Notes: generated by a model not told the origin, from the sequence alone. A stretch of 13,282 nt of DNA from SG8-41 sp036555035 (GCA_036555035.1 DATBMB010000135.1:1-13282); one strand, 5' to 3'; shown: positions 1 through 5,180, counted from the first letter of the stretch. Made by a program: numbers and translations.

Positions 1-492
1 CACGGCATGGATCACGGCCCGGGGGCGGGCGGCCATGGACCCATGGCGGGCCCGGTCGGCATGCTCACGACACAGGACACCGGATCGGCGGCCGACATGG
101 GCCTGGTCCACGATCTGCTGATGAATCACACCAGGATCCAGCGCACCGTGACGAATCTTCCGGACGGGATTCGAACCGTCACCGAGTCCGACGACCCGCA
201 GGTCGCGCAGACGATCAAGGCCCACGTCGCCAGCATGTCGCAGCGGCTGAAGGACGGAAGGGAATTCAACATCTTCAGCCCCACGCTCCCGGTGCTGTTC
301 GAGAACCGGGACAAGATCCACTCGGTAGTGGAATTGACCGAGAAGGGCGCCATCGTGACGCGCACCTCCACGGACGCGAAGGTCGTGGCAGCGCTTCAGG
401 GCCACGCGGCCGAAGTCAATGAGCTCGTGCAGGGGGGCATGTTCGCGATGATGCGCGGTATGATGACGCGCACTGCGCATAGGAGACCCTAG
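1..492 (+). CDS. His/Met-rich small protein, 5' end outside the window
   Basis: The frame is already open at base 1 (His-Gly before the first Met at base 7), so the true start, and possibly a signal peptide, may lie upstream. The visible 161 residues from that Met begin with a Gly/His/Met-rich stretch (about residues 1-19) and continue as a mostly helical, soluble-looking domain. That domain carries spaced histidines (LVHDLLMNH near 33-41, KAHVASM near 71-77, LQGHAAEVNEL near 130-140) and ends in a Met-rich tail (MFAMMRGMM). There is no membrane segment. The stop lies 1 nt before the methyltransferase start, whose Shine-Dalgarno site is inside this gene, so the two are probably cotranscribed. 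His/Met richness and the setting suggest periplasmic metal binding, which is inference. I do not recognise a characterised family. The reading frame is secure; the start is not. Confidence 0.75.
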   Translation, partial: HGMDHGPGAGGHGPMAGPVGMLTTQDTGSAADMGLVHDLLMNHTRIQRTVTNLPDGIRTVTESDDPQVAQTIKAHVASMSQRLKDGREFNIFSPTLPVLFENRDKIHSVVELTEKGAIVTRTSTDAKVVAALQGHAAEVNELVQGGMFAMMRGMMTRTAHRRP

Positions 493-493
493 C

Positions 494-1165
494 ATGAGAC
501 GGATTTCATCTCTTGCGGCAGCCCTGCTTCTTTCTGCATCGGCCGGGTTACTGCCTGGCCCGGCGGCAGCGCAGGCTCCGCACACGAGCCGGCACAGCTT
601 CGGCGGCGCCGAGAAATGGGCAATAGTCTTCGATGACCCGGCACGCGACGCCTGGCAGAAGCCCCACGAAGTCATCCAGGCCCTGGCGCTGAAGCCGGAT
701 GCGGTCGTCGCGGATATCGGTTCGGGTACCGGCTACTTCGCAGCGCGGTTCGCAAACATGCTGCCCAAGGGCCGCGTGTACGGCGTCGACGTCGAACCCG
801 ATATGGTGAGATACCTCGCCGAGCGCGCGAGGCGCGAGGGACTGAAAAACGTCATCGCGGTGACCGGTGCGCCCGACGATCCGCGTTTGCCTGAAAAGGC
901 GGACGTGATCATCCTGGTGGACGTGTACCACCACGTCGGCGACCGCGAACGCTATTTCCGCCAGTTACAGAAGTCATTGAAACCGGGCGGGCGCCTCGCG
1001 GTCATAGACTTCCGGATGGACTCGCCGGAAGGCCCGCCGAGGAACGTTCGCATTGCGCCCGAGCGCGTGAAGGACGAGCTCAAGCGTGCAGGTTACGCGC
1101 TGGCGCAGGAGCACGAATTCCTGCCCAACCAGTATTTTCTGGTCTTCCGGCCGGCCCGTTCCTGA
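494..1165 (+). CDS. Exported-looking class I SAM-dependent methyltransferase
   Basis: The 223-residue protein has an N-terminal signal-like segment: basic MRR, a hydrophobic stretch at 7-20 and a PAAAQA cleavage-type site near 22-28. A Rossmann-fold methyltransferase domain follows. Motif I is ADIGSGTGYF (73-82), the acidic residue for the SAM ribose is D99 in VYGVDVEPD, and the later motif LVDVYHHV spans 141-148. LKPGGRLAVIDF (162-173) is typical of the motif VI region. An AGGAGA site (481-486) sits 7 nt before this ATG, and the gene starts 1 nt after the upstream stop. The substrate is unknown. The oddity is the export signal, because SAM is a cytosolic cofactor; the segment could instead be an uncleaved anchor with the domain inside. 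The fold assignment is strong; location and target are inference. Confidence 0.85.
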   Translation: MRRISSLAAALLLSASAGLLPGPAAAQAPHTSRHSFGGAEKWAIVFDDPARDAWQKPHEVIQALALKPDAVVADIGSGTGYFAARFANMLPKGRVYGVDVEPDMVRYLAERARREGLKNVIAVTGAPDDPRLPEKADVIILVDVYHHVGDRERYFRQLQKSLKPGGRLAVIDFRMDSPEGPPRNVRIAPERVKDELKRAGYALAQEHEFLPNQYFLVFRPARS

Positions 1166-1193
1166 GCACAGCCTCCTGCCCTGAGGCCCCGGC

Positions 1194-1207
1194 TTGATCT
1201 GGGTCAA
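1194..1207 (+). promoter_or_regulatory. FNR/Anr-type box with one mismatch, upstream of the DUF411 gene
   Basis: TTGAT-CTGG-GTCAA matches the FNR/Anr consensus TTGAT-N4-ATCAA except for one base in the right half. It is centred at about 1200.5. A TAATAG hexamer at 1232-1237 lies about 34 nt further on, close to the spacing of a class II FNR promoter, which would place the transcript start near 1242-1244 and give a leader of about 32-34 nt before the GTG at 1276. Regulation by oxygen or another Crp/FNR-family signal is inferred from the motif alone. Confidence 0.5.
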
Positions 1208-1208
1208 T

Positions 1209-1228
1209 GCCAGCGCGGCCGCGCTGGC
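1209..1228. repeat. Perfect 20-bp palindrome between the FNR-type box and the -10 region
   Basis: The 20 bases are an exact inverted repeat with no loop (GCCAGCGCGG and its complement). The palindrome lies just right of the FNR-type box and left of the TAATAG hexamer, a position where a bound dimer would affect RNA polymerase. No T-run follows, so a Rho-independent terminator for the methyltransferase gene is less likely. The role as an operator is inference. Confidence 0.4.
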
Positions 1229-1275
1229 GCCTAATAGGCGGGGCATCCGTTCCGGACTCTTGAAGGAGCCATGAC

Positions 1276-1716
1276 GTGAGAACGATCTTCCATGCCATCC
1301 TGCTGGCGGCAGCATTGGCACTCGGTTCGGCTGCAGCCCTTGCGGCGGAGACTATCAAGGTCTACAAAGACGCGTCCTGAGGGTGCTGCGGCTCGTGGAT
1401 CGACCATCTGCGAGCGAATGGCTTCCGTGTGGAGCCGGTGAACGTCAACAATCCCGAGGCTTACCGCGCTCGCTACGGCATTCCACGCGCGCTCGGCGCC
1501 TGCCACACCGCAGTAGTTGAAGGCTACGCGATCGAGGGCCACGTCCCGGCGCGGGAGATCAAGCGCCTGCTTGCCGAGCGGCCGAAAGCGCGCGGGCTCG
1601 CGGTCCCGGGCATGCCCGCCGGCTCGCCCGGGATGGAGGGCGGCGGGCGCGTTCCCTACGACGTGCTGCTGGTCGGGAACGACGGCAAGACCACCGTCTA
1701 CCGCAGCTACCGCTAG
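1276..1716 (+). CDS. DUF411-family periplasmic metal-binding protein with in-frame TGA (possible selenoprotein, or nonsense-interrupted)
   Basis: Reading through one TGA gives 146 residues. The GTG start follows AAGGAG (1263-1268) with 7 nt spacing; the nearby ATG at 1271 stops after two codons. A signal peptide covers 1-24 (hydrophobic 5-22, ALAA cleavage). The mature part begins ETIKVYKDAS, then TGA at codon 35, then GCCGSWIDHL. DUF411 proteins carry a CGCC motif here, so the TGA replaces the first Cys exactly. The rest is family-like: ARYGIPRALGACHTAVVEGY (66-85), IEGHVP (86-91), LLAERPKARGLAVPGMP (98-114), GSPGME (116-121) and PYDVLLV (127-133). The family occurs in copper and heavy-metal loci and is thought to bind metal through its Cys/His residues. 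If TGA is a stop, only a 34-residue signal fragment is made. A downstream GTG restart at 1429 would lack the Cys motif. The two options are a Sec codon or a nonsense mutation/base error. The family call is firm; decoding is open. Confidence 0.8.
1378..1380 (+). other. In-frame TGA at the first metal-ligand Cys of the DUF411 motif
   Basis: The codon differs from the Cys codon TGC by its third base only. It sits between the conserved KDAS and GCCGSW segments, so the local motif would read Sec-Gly-Cys-Cys if selenocysteine is inserted. No selA, selB, selC or selD gene is in the window, so decoding capacity cannot be judged here. Confidence 0.5.
1391..1415 (+). promoter_or_regulatory. SECIS-like stem-loop just downstream of the TGA
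   Basis: GCTCG (1391-1395) pairs with CGAGC (1411-1415). Inside it TGG (1396-1398) pairs with CCA (1404-1406), leaving a 5-nt loop (ATCGA) and a 4-nt bulge on the 3' side. The apical loop begins about 19 nt after the TGA, which is inside the spacing known for bacterial SECIS elements. However, the loop lacks the early G/GU typical of known elements, and chance hairpins are common at this GC content. Alternative pairings exist (CCAT 1404-1407 with ATGG 1418-1421). The evidence is suggestive only. Confidence 0.3.
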
Positions 1717-1720
1717 CCGC

Positions 1721-2332
1721 TCACTTTCTCAACTTGCCCCAGAGCTGGTCGAGCCGCGCGTAGCGGCCGCAGCCGCTGACGTAGAACTTGTAGCGCACCG
1801 GGTTCTTCACGTAGTAGTCCTGGTGGTAGTCCTCGGCCGGCCAGAACTGAGTCGCCTTCTCGATCGGCGTCACGATCGGCTGCTTGAACGGCTTTTCCTT
1901 CTGCCATTTCGCCTTGGACGCCTCGGCGAGCCGCTTCTGCTCCTCGGTGTGCCAGAAGATCGATGGCCGGTACTGCGAGCCTGCGTCGCAGAACTGCCGG
2001 TCGATGGCCGTGGGATCGTGATTCAGCCAGAACTGCTGAAGCAGCTGCTCGTAGCTCACCTTCTTCGGGTCGTAGACGACCTGCACCACCTCGGTGTGGC
2101 CGGTGGTGCCCGAGGAGACCTCCTGGTACGTCGGGTTCATCCTCATTCCGCCCATGTATCCGGAGGTGGTCGAAACCACGCCCGGAACCTTGTCCAGGGC
2201 CTCCTCGGTGCACCAGAAGCAGCCGGCGGCGAAGGTGGCCACGGCAAGTCCTGGCGCCGGTTTCTGCGCAGCGGCAGGAGGGGCCGCCAGCGCGATTAGC
2301 CAGATAAGCAAGAAAAGGTGTCGGGCAGACAT
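1721..2332 (-). CDS. msrA: Exported peptide-methionine (S)-S-oxide reductase MsrA
   Basis: MsrA reduces methionine-S-sulfoxide in proteins back to methionine. This 203-residue protein has a signal peptide (hydrophobic 6-20, AAA/AQ cleavage near 20-23), so it should act in the periplasm. The catalytic motif AAGCFWCTEE spans 35-44 with C38 as the nucleophile; GYMGG (58-62), YDPKKVSYEQLLQQFW (87-102), SQYRPSIFW (119-127) and YHQDYY (169-174) are family blocks. C188 in the tail GCGRYARLD is a likely resolving cysteine. It is an ordinary Cys enzyme, not a selenoprotein. The start has AAAAGGAG 8 nt upstream (2341-2348 on the plus strand). The gene is convergent with the DUF411 gene (4 nt between stops) and divergent from the cytochrome gene. 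A periplasmic MsrA fits a locus rich in Met-rich exported proteins that oxidants would damage. Confidence 0.95.
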   Translation of the reverse strand: MSARHLFLLIWLIALAAPPAAAQKPAPGLAVATFAAGCFWCTEEALDKVPGVVSTTSGYMGGMRMNPTYQEVSSGTTGHTEVVQVVYDPKKVSYEQLLQQFWLNHDPTAIDRQFCDAGSQYRPSIFWHTEEQKRLAEASKAKWQKEKPFKQPIVTPIEKATQFWPAEDYHQDYYVKNPVRYKFYVSGCGRYARLDQLWGKLRK

Positions 2333-2402
2333 GAATGACGGCTCCTTTTAGGCATTGTATACGCACGCCGTGCGGTTCCAGATTCAATCACAATGACGGC
2401 GC
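2333..2402. promoter_or_regulatory. Divergent promoter region between msrA and the cytochrome c gene
   Basis: These 70 bases separate two divergent starts. On the minus strand TACAAT (plus-strand 2354-2359) lies upstream of the msrA Shine-Dalgarno site and resembles a -10 hexamer; no well-spaced -35 is evident. On the plus strand no clear -10 or strong Shine-Dalgarno site precedes 2403. The region must hold both promoters, but only the msrA -10 is visible as a motif. Confidence 0.35.
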
Positions 2403-2891
2403 ATGGATCAAAGTGATACTCGTAACCGGATCGGCCTCGTATTCGTGGCCGTTTCATTTGCCTTTCTCGCGGGCGCGGTCATCTTCGCCAGCCTGTCCGG
2501 GGAAAAATCGCCCGCGGATCCCGATGACCCGGCGCAGGTCGCGCGCGGGAGACTCATCTACGATCAGCATTGCGCCTCCTGCCATGGCATGAGGCTCGAA
2601 GGCCAGCCGAACTGGCAGACGAAGCTGCCGACCGGCCGCATGCCGGCGCCGCCGCACGACGCATCAGGACATACCTGGCATCACCCGGATTCGGTGCTGT
2701 TCGGCATGACCAAGCACGGCCTCGTGCCCGGGAAACACGCGCCTCCCGGCTACCAGAGCGACATGCCCGGATTTGGTGGTGTCCTGACCGACGAGGGAAT
2801 CTGGGCCGTCCTCGCGTACATCAAGTCGTCGTGGCCGTCGGAAATCCGCAGGGCGCAGGACGAAATGACGCGGGAGCGGGGCCAGCGTTGA
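2403..2891 (+). CDS. Membrane-anchored monohaem class I cytochrome c
   Basis: The 162-residue protein has an N-terminal hydrophobic segment (about 11-32) without a clear cleavage site, which probably anchors it to the inner membrane with the haem domain in the periplasm. The haem-binding motif CASCH is at 57-61 within GRLIYDQHCASCHG. The axial Met is likely M121 in YQSDMPGFGG, followed by LTDEGIWAVLAYIKSSWP (128-145), the usual C-terminal helix of class I cytochromes. His-rich HTWHHPD (90-96) is outside the core. The role is electron transfer; the partner is unknown. No other haem or oxidase gene is in the window. It diverges from msrA. The start has no strong Shine-Dalgarno site, but the ATG at 2394 is closed by a stop within a few codons, supporting 2403. 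Confidence 0.9.
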   Translation: MDQSDTRNRIGLVFVAVSFAFLAGAVIFASLSGEKSPADPDDPAQVARGRLIYDQHCASCHGMRLEGQPNWQTKLPTGRMPAPPHDASGHTWHHPDSVLFGMTKHGLVPGKHAPPGYQSDMPGFGGVLTDEGIWAVLAYIKSSWPSEIRRAQDEMTRERGQR

Positions 2892-2983
2892 GGAAGCGCG
2901 AGACAACTCTGGATCCAGACAGGTGTCGAAGCCTCATGGCAGCTTGACAAGCTCGGCACAAGGCGCGTCGAATATTGTGGTGA

Positions 2984-2997
2984 TTGATCTGTATCAA
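2984..2997 (+). promoter_or_regulatory. Perfect FNR/Anr-type box
   Basis: TTGAT-CTGT-ATCAA matches the FNR/Anr/Dnr consensus TTGAT-N4-ATCAA in all ten positions. Centred at 2990.5, a class II arrangement would start transcription near 3032, with a poor -10 (TAACTT) at 3020-3025. That lies immediately before the GTG (3033) and ATG (3036) of the next gene, suggesting a leaderless or near-leaderless message. The motif is certain; its activity is inferred. Confidence 0.6.
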
Positions 2998-3032
2998 TAC
3001 GCCCGTAGCCAGCGTGAGCTAACTTCGGCGCC

Positions 3033-3428
3033 GTGATGAGAAAACCTTTTCCTTTCATCAGGCTTGCCGCGTTTTTCGCCGCGGCCGTCCTTATCTTTAC
3101 TGTCGGCTTCCCCCGCCAGGCGTACGCGGACGGGACTGCGCCAGGGGGATTCGCATCGGCTGACAGCGGCAAACCTGCGGCAAGCGGCAATATTGGGACA
3201 GCCAAGTGCGCGGTGAGACTGGGCGGCCAGGAAGTTTGTTGTCATAGCCCAGTTGCAGACACACGAGCAGCGAATGGAACCCCGCCGCGCGGTGACGACA
3301 ATCCCCGGCTTGCGACGGGGTACGCCAACTTCCTGCTACACCACGTCCCCGCGCGGACCGCGGAACCCGTTCCTGTCCCTCCACCCCTAAGAACGCCCCG
3401 TTTCCTGTTCGGTAGTTTCCGCAGTTAA
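3033..3428 (+). CDS. Hypothetical secreted protein, unrecognised
   Basis: The 131-residue frame starts at GTG 3033, followed at once by ATG 3036. Neither has a Shine-Dalgarno site, but a perfect FNR-type box lies 36 nt upstream. A good signal peptide is visible: MMRKPFPFIR, hydrophobic core 11-25, and QAYA cleavage near 29-32. The mature part is low in predicted structure, rich in Ala, Gly and Pro, with three cysteines (C59, C69 and C70, the latter pair before His in QEVCCH) that could bind metal. It ends in a Pro-rich stretch (VPVPPPLRTP) and FLFGSFRS. Its codons use fewer G/C third bases than the neighbours, hinting at an orphan or acquired gene. No homologous family is recognised. Opposite-strand frames here lack a signal peptide or start support. 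I rate this as probably real, mainly on the signal peptide and promoter. Confidence 0.5.
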   Translation: MMRKPFPFIRLAAFFAAAVLIFTVGFPRQAYADGTAPGGFASADSGKPAASGNIGTAKCAVRLGGQEVCCHSPVADTRAANGTPPRGDDNPRLATGYANFLLHHVPARTAEPVPVPPPLRTPRFLFGSFRS

Positions 3429-3569
3429 TCGCTGGCCGGGCGGCATTCTCCGGCCCGGTTCCCGGCAATACGCGGCAATTTGCGCGAGCCGCGGATTGCA
3501 CTCCTCCGACCGGTATCCGCGAGCAGCAATACGCGCATTGGAACCATTTTTTGCACAAGGAGATTCGTC
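3429..3569. other. Intergenic leader region with hairpins and a 10-bp direct repeat
   Basis: This gap before the Gly/Met-rich protein contains three things. GGCCGG (3434-3439) can pair with CCGGCC (3450-3455) without a T-run. CGCGGAT (3490-3496) can pair with ATCCGCG (3515-3521), extended by two pairs past a one-base bulge. The direct repeat GCAATACGCG occurs at 3465-3474 and 3526-3535. No confident sigma-70 promoter is seen. The repeats could be regulator sites; no protein is assigned. Confidence 0.35.
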
Positions 3570-4244
3570 ATGACTGGTATGACACTTCGGAATTCATTGA
3601 TCGCCGCGGCGCTTTCGGGCGTCCTGACTCTCGGGAGTTCCCCGCTTTCGTACGGGCAGCCTGGCCCTTATGGTCCTGGCTACGGCATGGGTCCGGGAAT
3701 GATGGGCGGCTACGGCCAAGGGCCGGGCGGCGGCTATGGTCCCGGCTATGGGATGGGTCCCGGCATGATGGGTGGCTACGGTCCCGGAGCAGGCGGCGGA
3801 TACGGGCCGGGCTACGGCATGGGTCCCGGAATGATGGGTGGAATGATGGGCGGCATGATGGGAGGGATGATGGGCGGCGGTCCCGGCTACGGCATGGGAC
3901 CCGGCATGATGGGCGGGGGCATGGGATACGGGATGCTCTACCAGCTCAACCTAGCGCCGGAGCAATGGAACAAGATCAATGCGATTCACGAGGATCTGGC
4001 GAAGAAGAACTGGGACCTCGCCGGCAAGGCGCGGGAAGAAGGATTCAAGCTCCGCAATCTGATGGCCGCCGAAAAGCGCGACCGCTCCGCTATCACCAAT
4101 CAGTACAAGAAGCTTCAGGAACTGCGGACGCAGAGCTTCCAGGCCCGCCTCGATGCGCAAGAAAAGATCGGCGGCGTGCTGACGAAGGAACAAGCGGGGC
4201 AACTGCGCCGCTTCGCGCCCTGGTGGGGGCAAGACATCGAATAG
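3570..4244 (+). CDS. Gly/Met/Tyr-repeat periplasmic protein with a Spy/CpxP-like C-terminal domain
   Basis: The protein is 224 residues from the ATG at 3570, chosen because AAGGAGA (3557-3563) sits 6 nt upstream and a clean signal peptide follows (hydrophobic 9-23, SYG/Q cleavage near 29). Frame extension to 3480 is possible but lacks these signals. Residues 31-122 are a repeat domain. A 22-residue unit built on YGPGYGMGPGMMGG recurs with Tyr at 34, 56 and 78, then MMGG four times in a row (88-103), then a final GYGMGPGMMGG copy. Residues 123-224 are charged helices (YQLNLAPEQWNKINAIHEDL, then LTKEQAGQLRRF near 204-215), as in Spy/CpxP-type periplasmic chaperones and metal-responsive proteins. 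The dense Met suggests Cu(I)/Ag(I) binding. The function is inference; the architecture is seen directly. Confidence 0.85.
   Translation: MTGMTLRNSLIAAALSGVLTLGSSPLSYGQPGPYGPGYGMGPGMMGGYGQGPGGGYGPGYGMGPGMMGGYGPGAGGGYGPGYGMGPGMMGGMMGGMMGGMMGGGPGYGMGPGMMGGGMGYGMLYQLNLAPEQWNKINAIHEDLAKKNWDLAGKAREEGFKLRNLMAAEKRDRSAITNQYKKLQELRTQSFQARLDAQEKIGGVLTKEQAGQLRRFAPWWGQDIE
3663..3935 (+). repeat. In-frame tandem repeats coding Gly/Met-rich units
   Basis: Three 66-bp units begin near 3669, 3735 and 3801, each coding a 22-residue block. A 12-bp unit coding Met-Met-Gly-Gly follows four times (3831-3878), then a partial last block. Copies differ at synonymous third positions, so they are not identical at the DNA level. 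The repeat is in frame, so unit gain or loss would change the number of Met sites without breaking the protein. Confidence 0.85.
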
Positions 4245-4252
4245 CGCTTGTC

Positions 4253-4292
4253 ACGCGATCGGGAGCTGCCGTACGACCCCGATCGCGTTCTT
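4253..4292 (+). terminator. Terminator-like hairpin after the Gly/Met-rich gene
   Basis: CGCGATCGGG (4254-4263) pairs exactly with CCCGATCGCG (4278-4287), extended by one A-T pair (4253/4288). The loop is 14 nt (4264-4277) and a short T-rich tail, TTCTT (4288-4292), follows. It begins 9 nt after the stop at 4244 and ends before the Shine-Dalgarno site of the next gene. The stem is strong and the tail is only moderate, so partial termination or attenuation is possible. Confidence 0.55.
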
Positions 4293-4314
4293 GCCAAATT
4301 CGGAAAGGAGCACA

Positions 4315-4782
4315 ATGAATGCCTATGCAGTTGCAGTTTCGAGACCGGCCGGTTTCGGAACGCTCGCCTTCGGCCTGTTGCTCGCCGCGTATTTCGGCGT
4401 GCTCACGCTGGTGTCCGGCTGGAGGTTCACGGTGGACCAGTTTTCGGAATTCTGGTTCTACATCCTGCTGCTGGCCGCCGGCTTCGGAGTTCAGGTCGCG
4501 CTCTACACCCGGCTGCGAAATCTGCTGCACGAGTCGAAGGACGCGCGCACGGTGATGGCCGCGTCCGGGACCACGTCGACCGCGGCGATGATTTCGTGCT
4601 GCGCGCACTACCTTGTCAACGTCGCACCCGTGCTCGGCGCCACCGGCCTCGTGACCTTTGCGACGCAGTACCAGGTCGAATTCTTCTGGGTCGGACTCGC
4701 GTTCAACGCTGCCGGTATCGCCTACATCGGCAACAGACTCTGGAATGCCACCAAGGACCACGCCCAATGCGCGCACGCATGA
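4315..4782 (+). CDS. Small multi-pass membrane protein with a CCAH motif
   Basis: The protein has 155 residues from the ATG at 4315, chosen over an in-frame ATG at 4291 because AAAGGAG (4304-4310) lies just upstream. Hydrophobic segments at about 15-36, 46-66, 87-115 and 122-140 suggest four membrane passes. The third holds SCCAHYLVNVAPVLGATG (94-111). The Cys-Cys-Ala-His within a membrane helix looks like a metal or redox site, such as a metal path through the bilayer, but I know of no proven function. A second Cys/His pair (QCAH) is at the C-terminal end. The next gene begins inside this one (16-nt overlap), implying translational coupling and perhaps a membrane/periplasm pair. It is probably the first gene of the 4315-7129 group, after a terminator-like hairpin. 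A metal-transport role is inference. Confidence 0.8.
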   Translation: MNAYAVAVSRPAGFGTLAFGLLLAAYFGVLTLVSGWRFTVDQFSEFWFYILLLAAGFGVQVALYTRLRNLLHESKDARTVMAASGTTSTAAMISCCAHYLVNVAPVLGATGLVTFATQYQVEFFWVGLAFNAAGIAYIGNRLWNATKDHAQCAHA

Positions 4783-5168
4783 CGCTCCTTGCCATCTGCC
4801 TCGCCGCCGGCCTGCTCGCTGTCGCGGTCCCCGCCGCGGCGCAGATGCTTTCCGCACAATCGAGCAGCGCCGGCGGGGTCACCATCAAGGCGACGCCGCG
4901 AGCGCTGTCCGGGGGCGCGTGGGAATTCGAGATCGTGTTCGATACCCACACCCAGCAGCTCAAGGACGAGCTCATGAAATCCGCCGTGCTGGTCGCCGAC
5001 GGAAAGGCGCTCGCTCCCGCCGCCTGGCAGGGCGATCCGCCCGGCGGCCACCACCGCAAGGGCGTGCTCAGGTTCGATGCGGTCACTCCGCGGCCAAAGA
5101 CGATGGAACTCACAATCGCGCGGTCGGGCGAGCCGAAGGCGCGCTCGTTCCGCTGGCAGCTCAGATAA
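4767..5168 (+). CDS. Small periplasmic protein of unknown function coupled to the CCAH membrane protein
   Basis: The protein has 133 residues. The start at 4767 is supported by AAGGA (4753-4757); an ATG at 4779 that overlaps the upstream stop as ATGA is the alternative. A signal peptide covers about 1-25 (hydrophobic 6-24, PAAAQ cleavage). The mature part looks all-beta: GGVTIKATPRAL, WEFEIVFDTHTQQL (52-65), KSAVLVADGKALAPAAWQG (71-89), GGHHRKGVLRFD (93-104), then ELTIARSGEPKARSFRWQL. The HTH and GGHH histidines could bind metal. There are no cysteines after the signal peptide. I do not recognise a characterised family. The 16-nt overlap with the CCAH membrane gene suggests the two products act together. 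Confidence 0.75.
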   Translation: MRARMTLLAICLAAGLLAVAVPAAAQMLSAQSSSAGGVTIKATPRALSGGAWEFEIVFDTHTQQLKDELMKSAVLVADGKALAPAAWQGDPPGGHHRKGVLRFDAVTPRPKTMELTIARSGEPKARSFRWQLR

Positions 5169-5180
5169 AGGAGAACGGCA

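Noticed and set aside
1194..1237. MerR/CueR-type operator (dyad in a long -35/-10 spacer)
   Set aside because: The distance between the TTGATC and TAATAG hexamers is about 32 bp, far longer than the 19-20 bp of MerR-type promoters; an FNR-type box fits better.
1735..2332. MsrA as a second selenoprotein
   Set aside because: The catalytic codon encodes Cys (GCFWC) and there is no in-frame TGA.
2941..2953. AGCTT-GAC-AAGCT hairpin after the cytochrome gene as a terminator
   Set aside because: It has only five base pairs, mostly A-T, and no T-run, and is too weak to call.
3097..3558. Minus-strand 153-codon frame in the region of the orphan secreted protein
   Set aside because: It has no signal peptide, no recognisable motif and no supported start; the plus-strand frame has a clean signal peptide and an FNR-type box.
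3480..3569. Extended N-terminus of the Gly/Met-rich protein
   Set aside because: The start at 3570 has a good Shine-Dalgarno site and begins a proper signal peptide; the extension would bury it.
3598..3611. TTGATC at the start of the Gly/Met-rich gene as a third FNR box
   Set aside because: The right half-site is absent (CCGCGG in place of ATCAA), and it lies inside the signal-peptide coding sequence.
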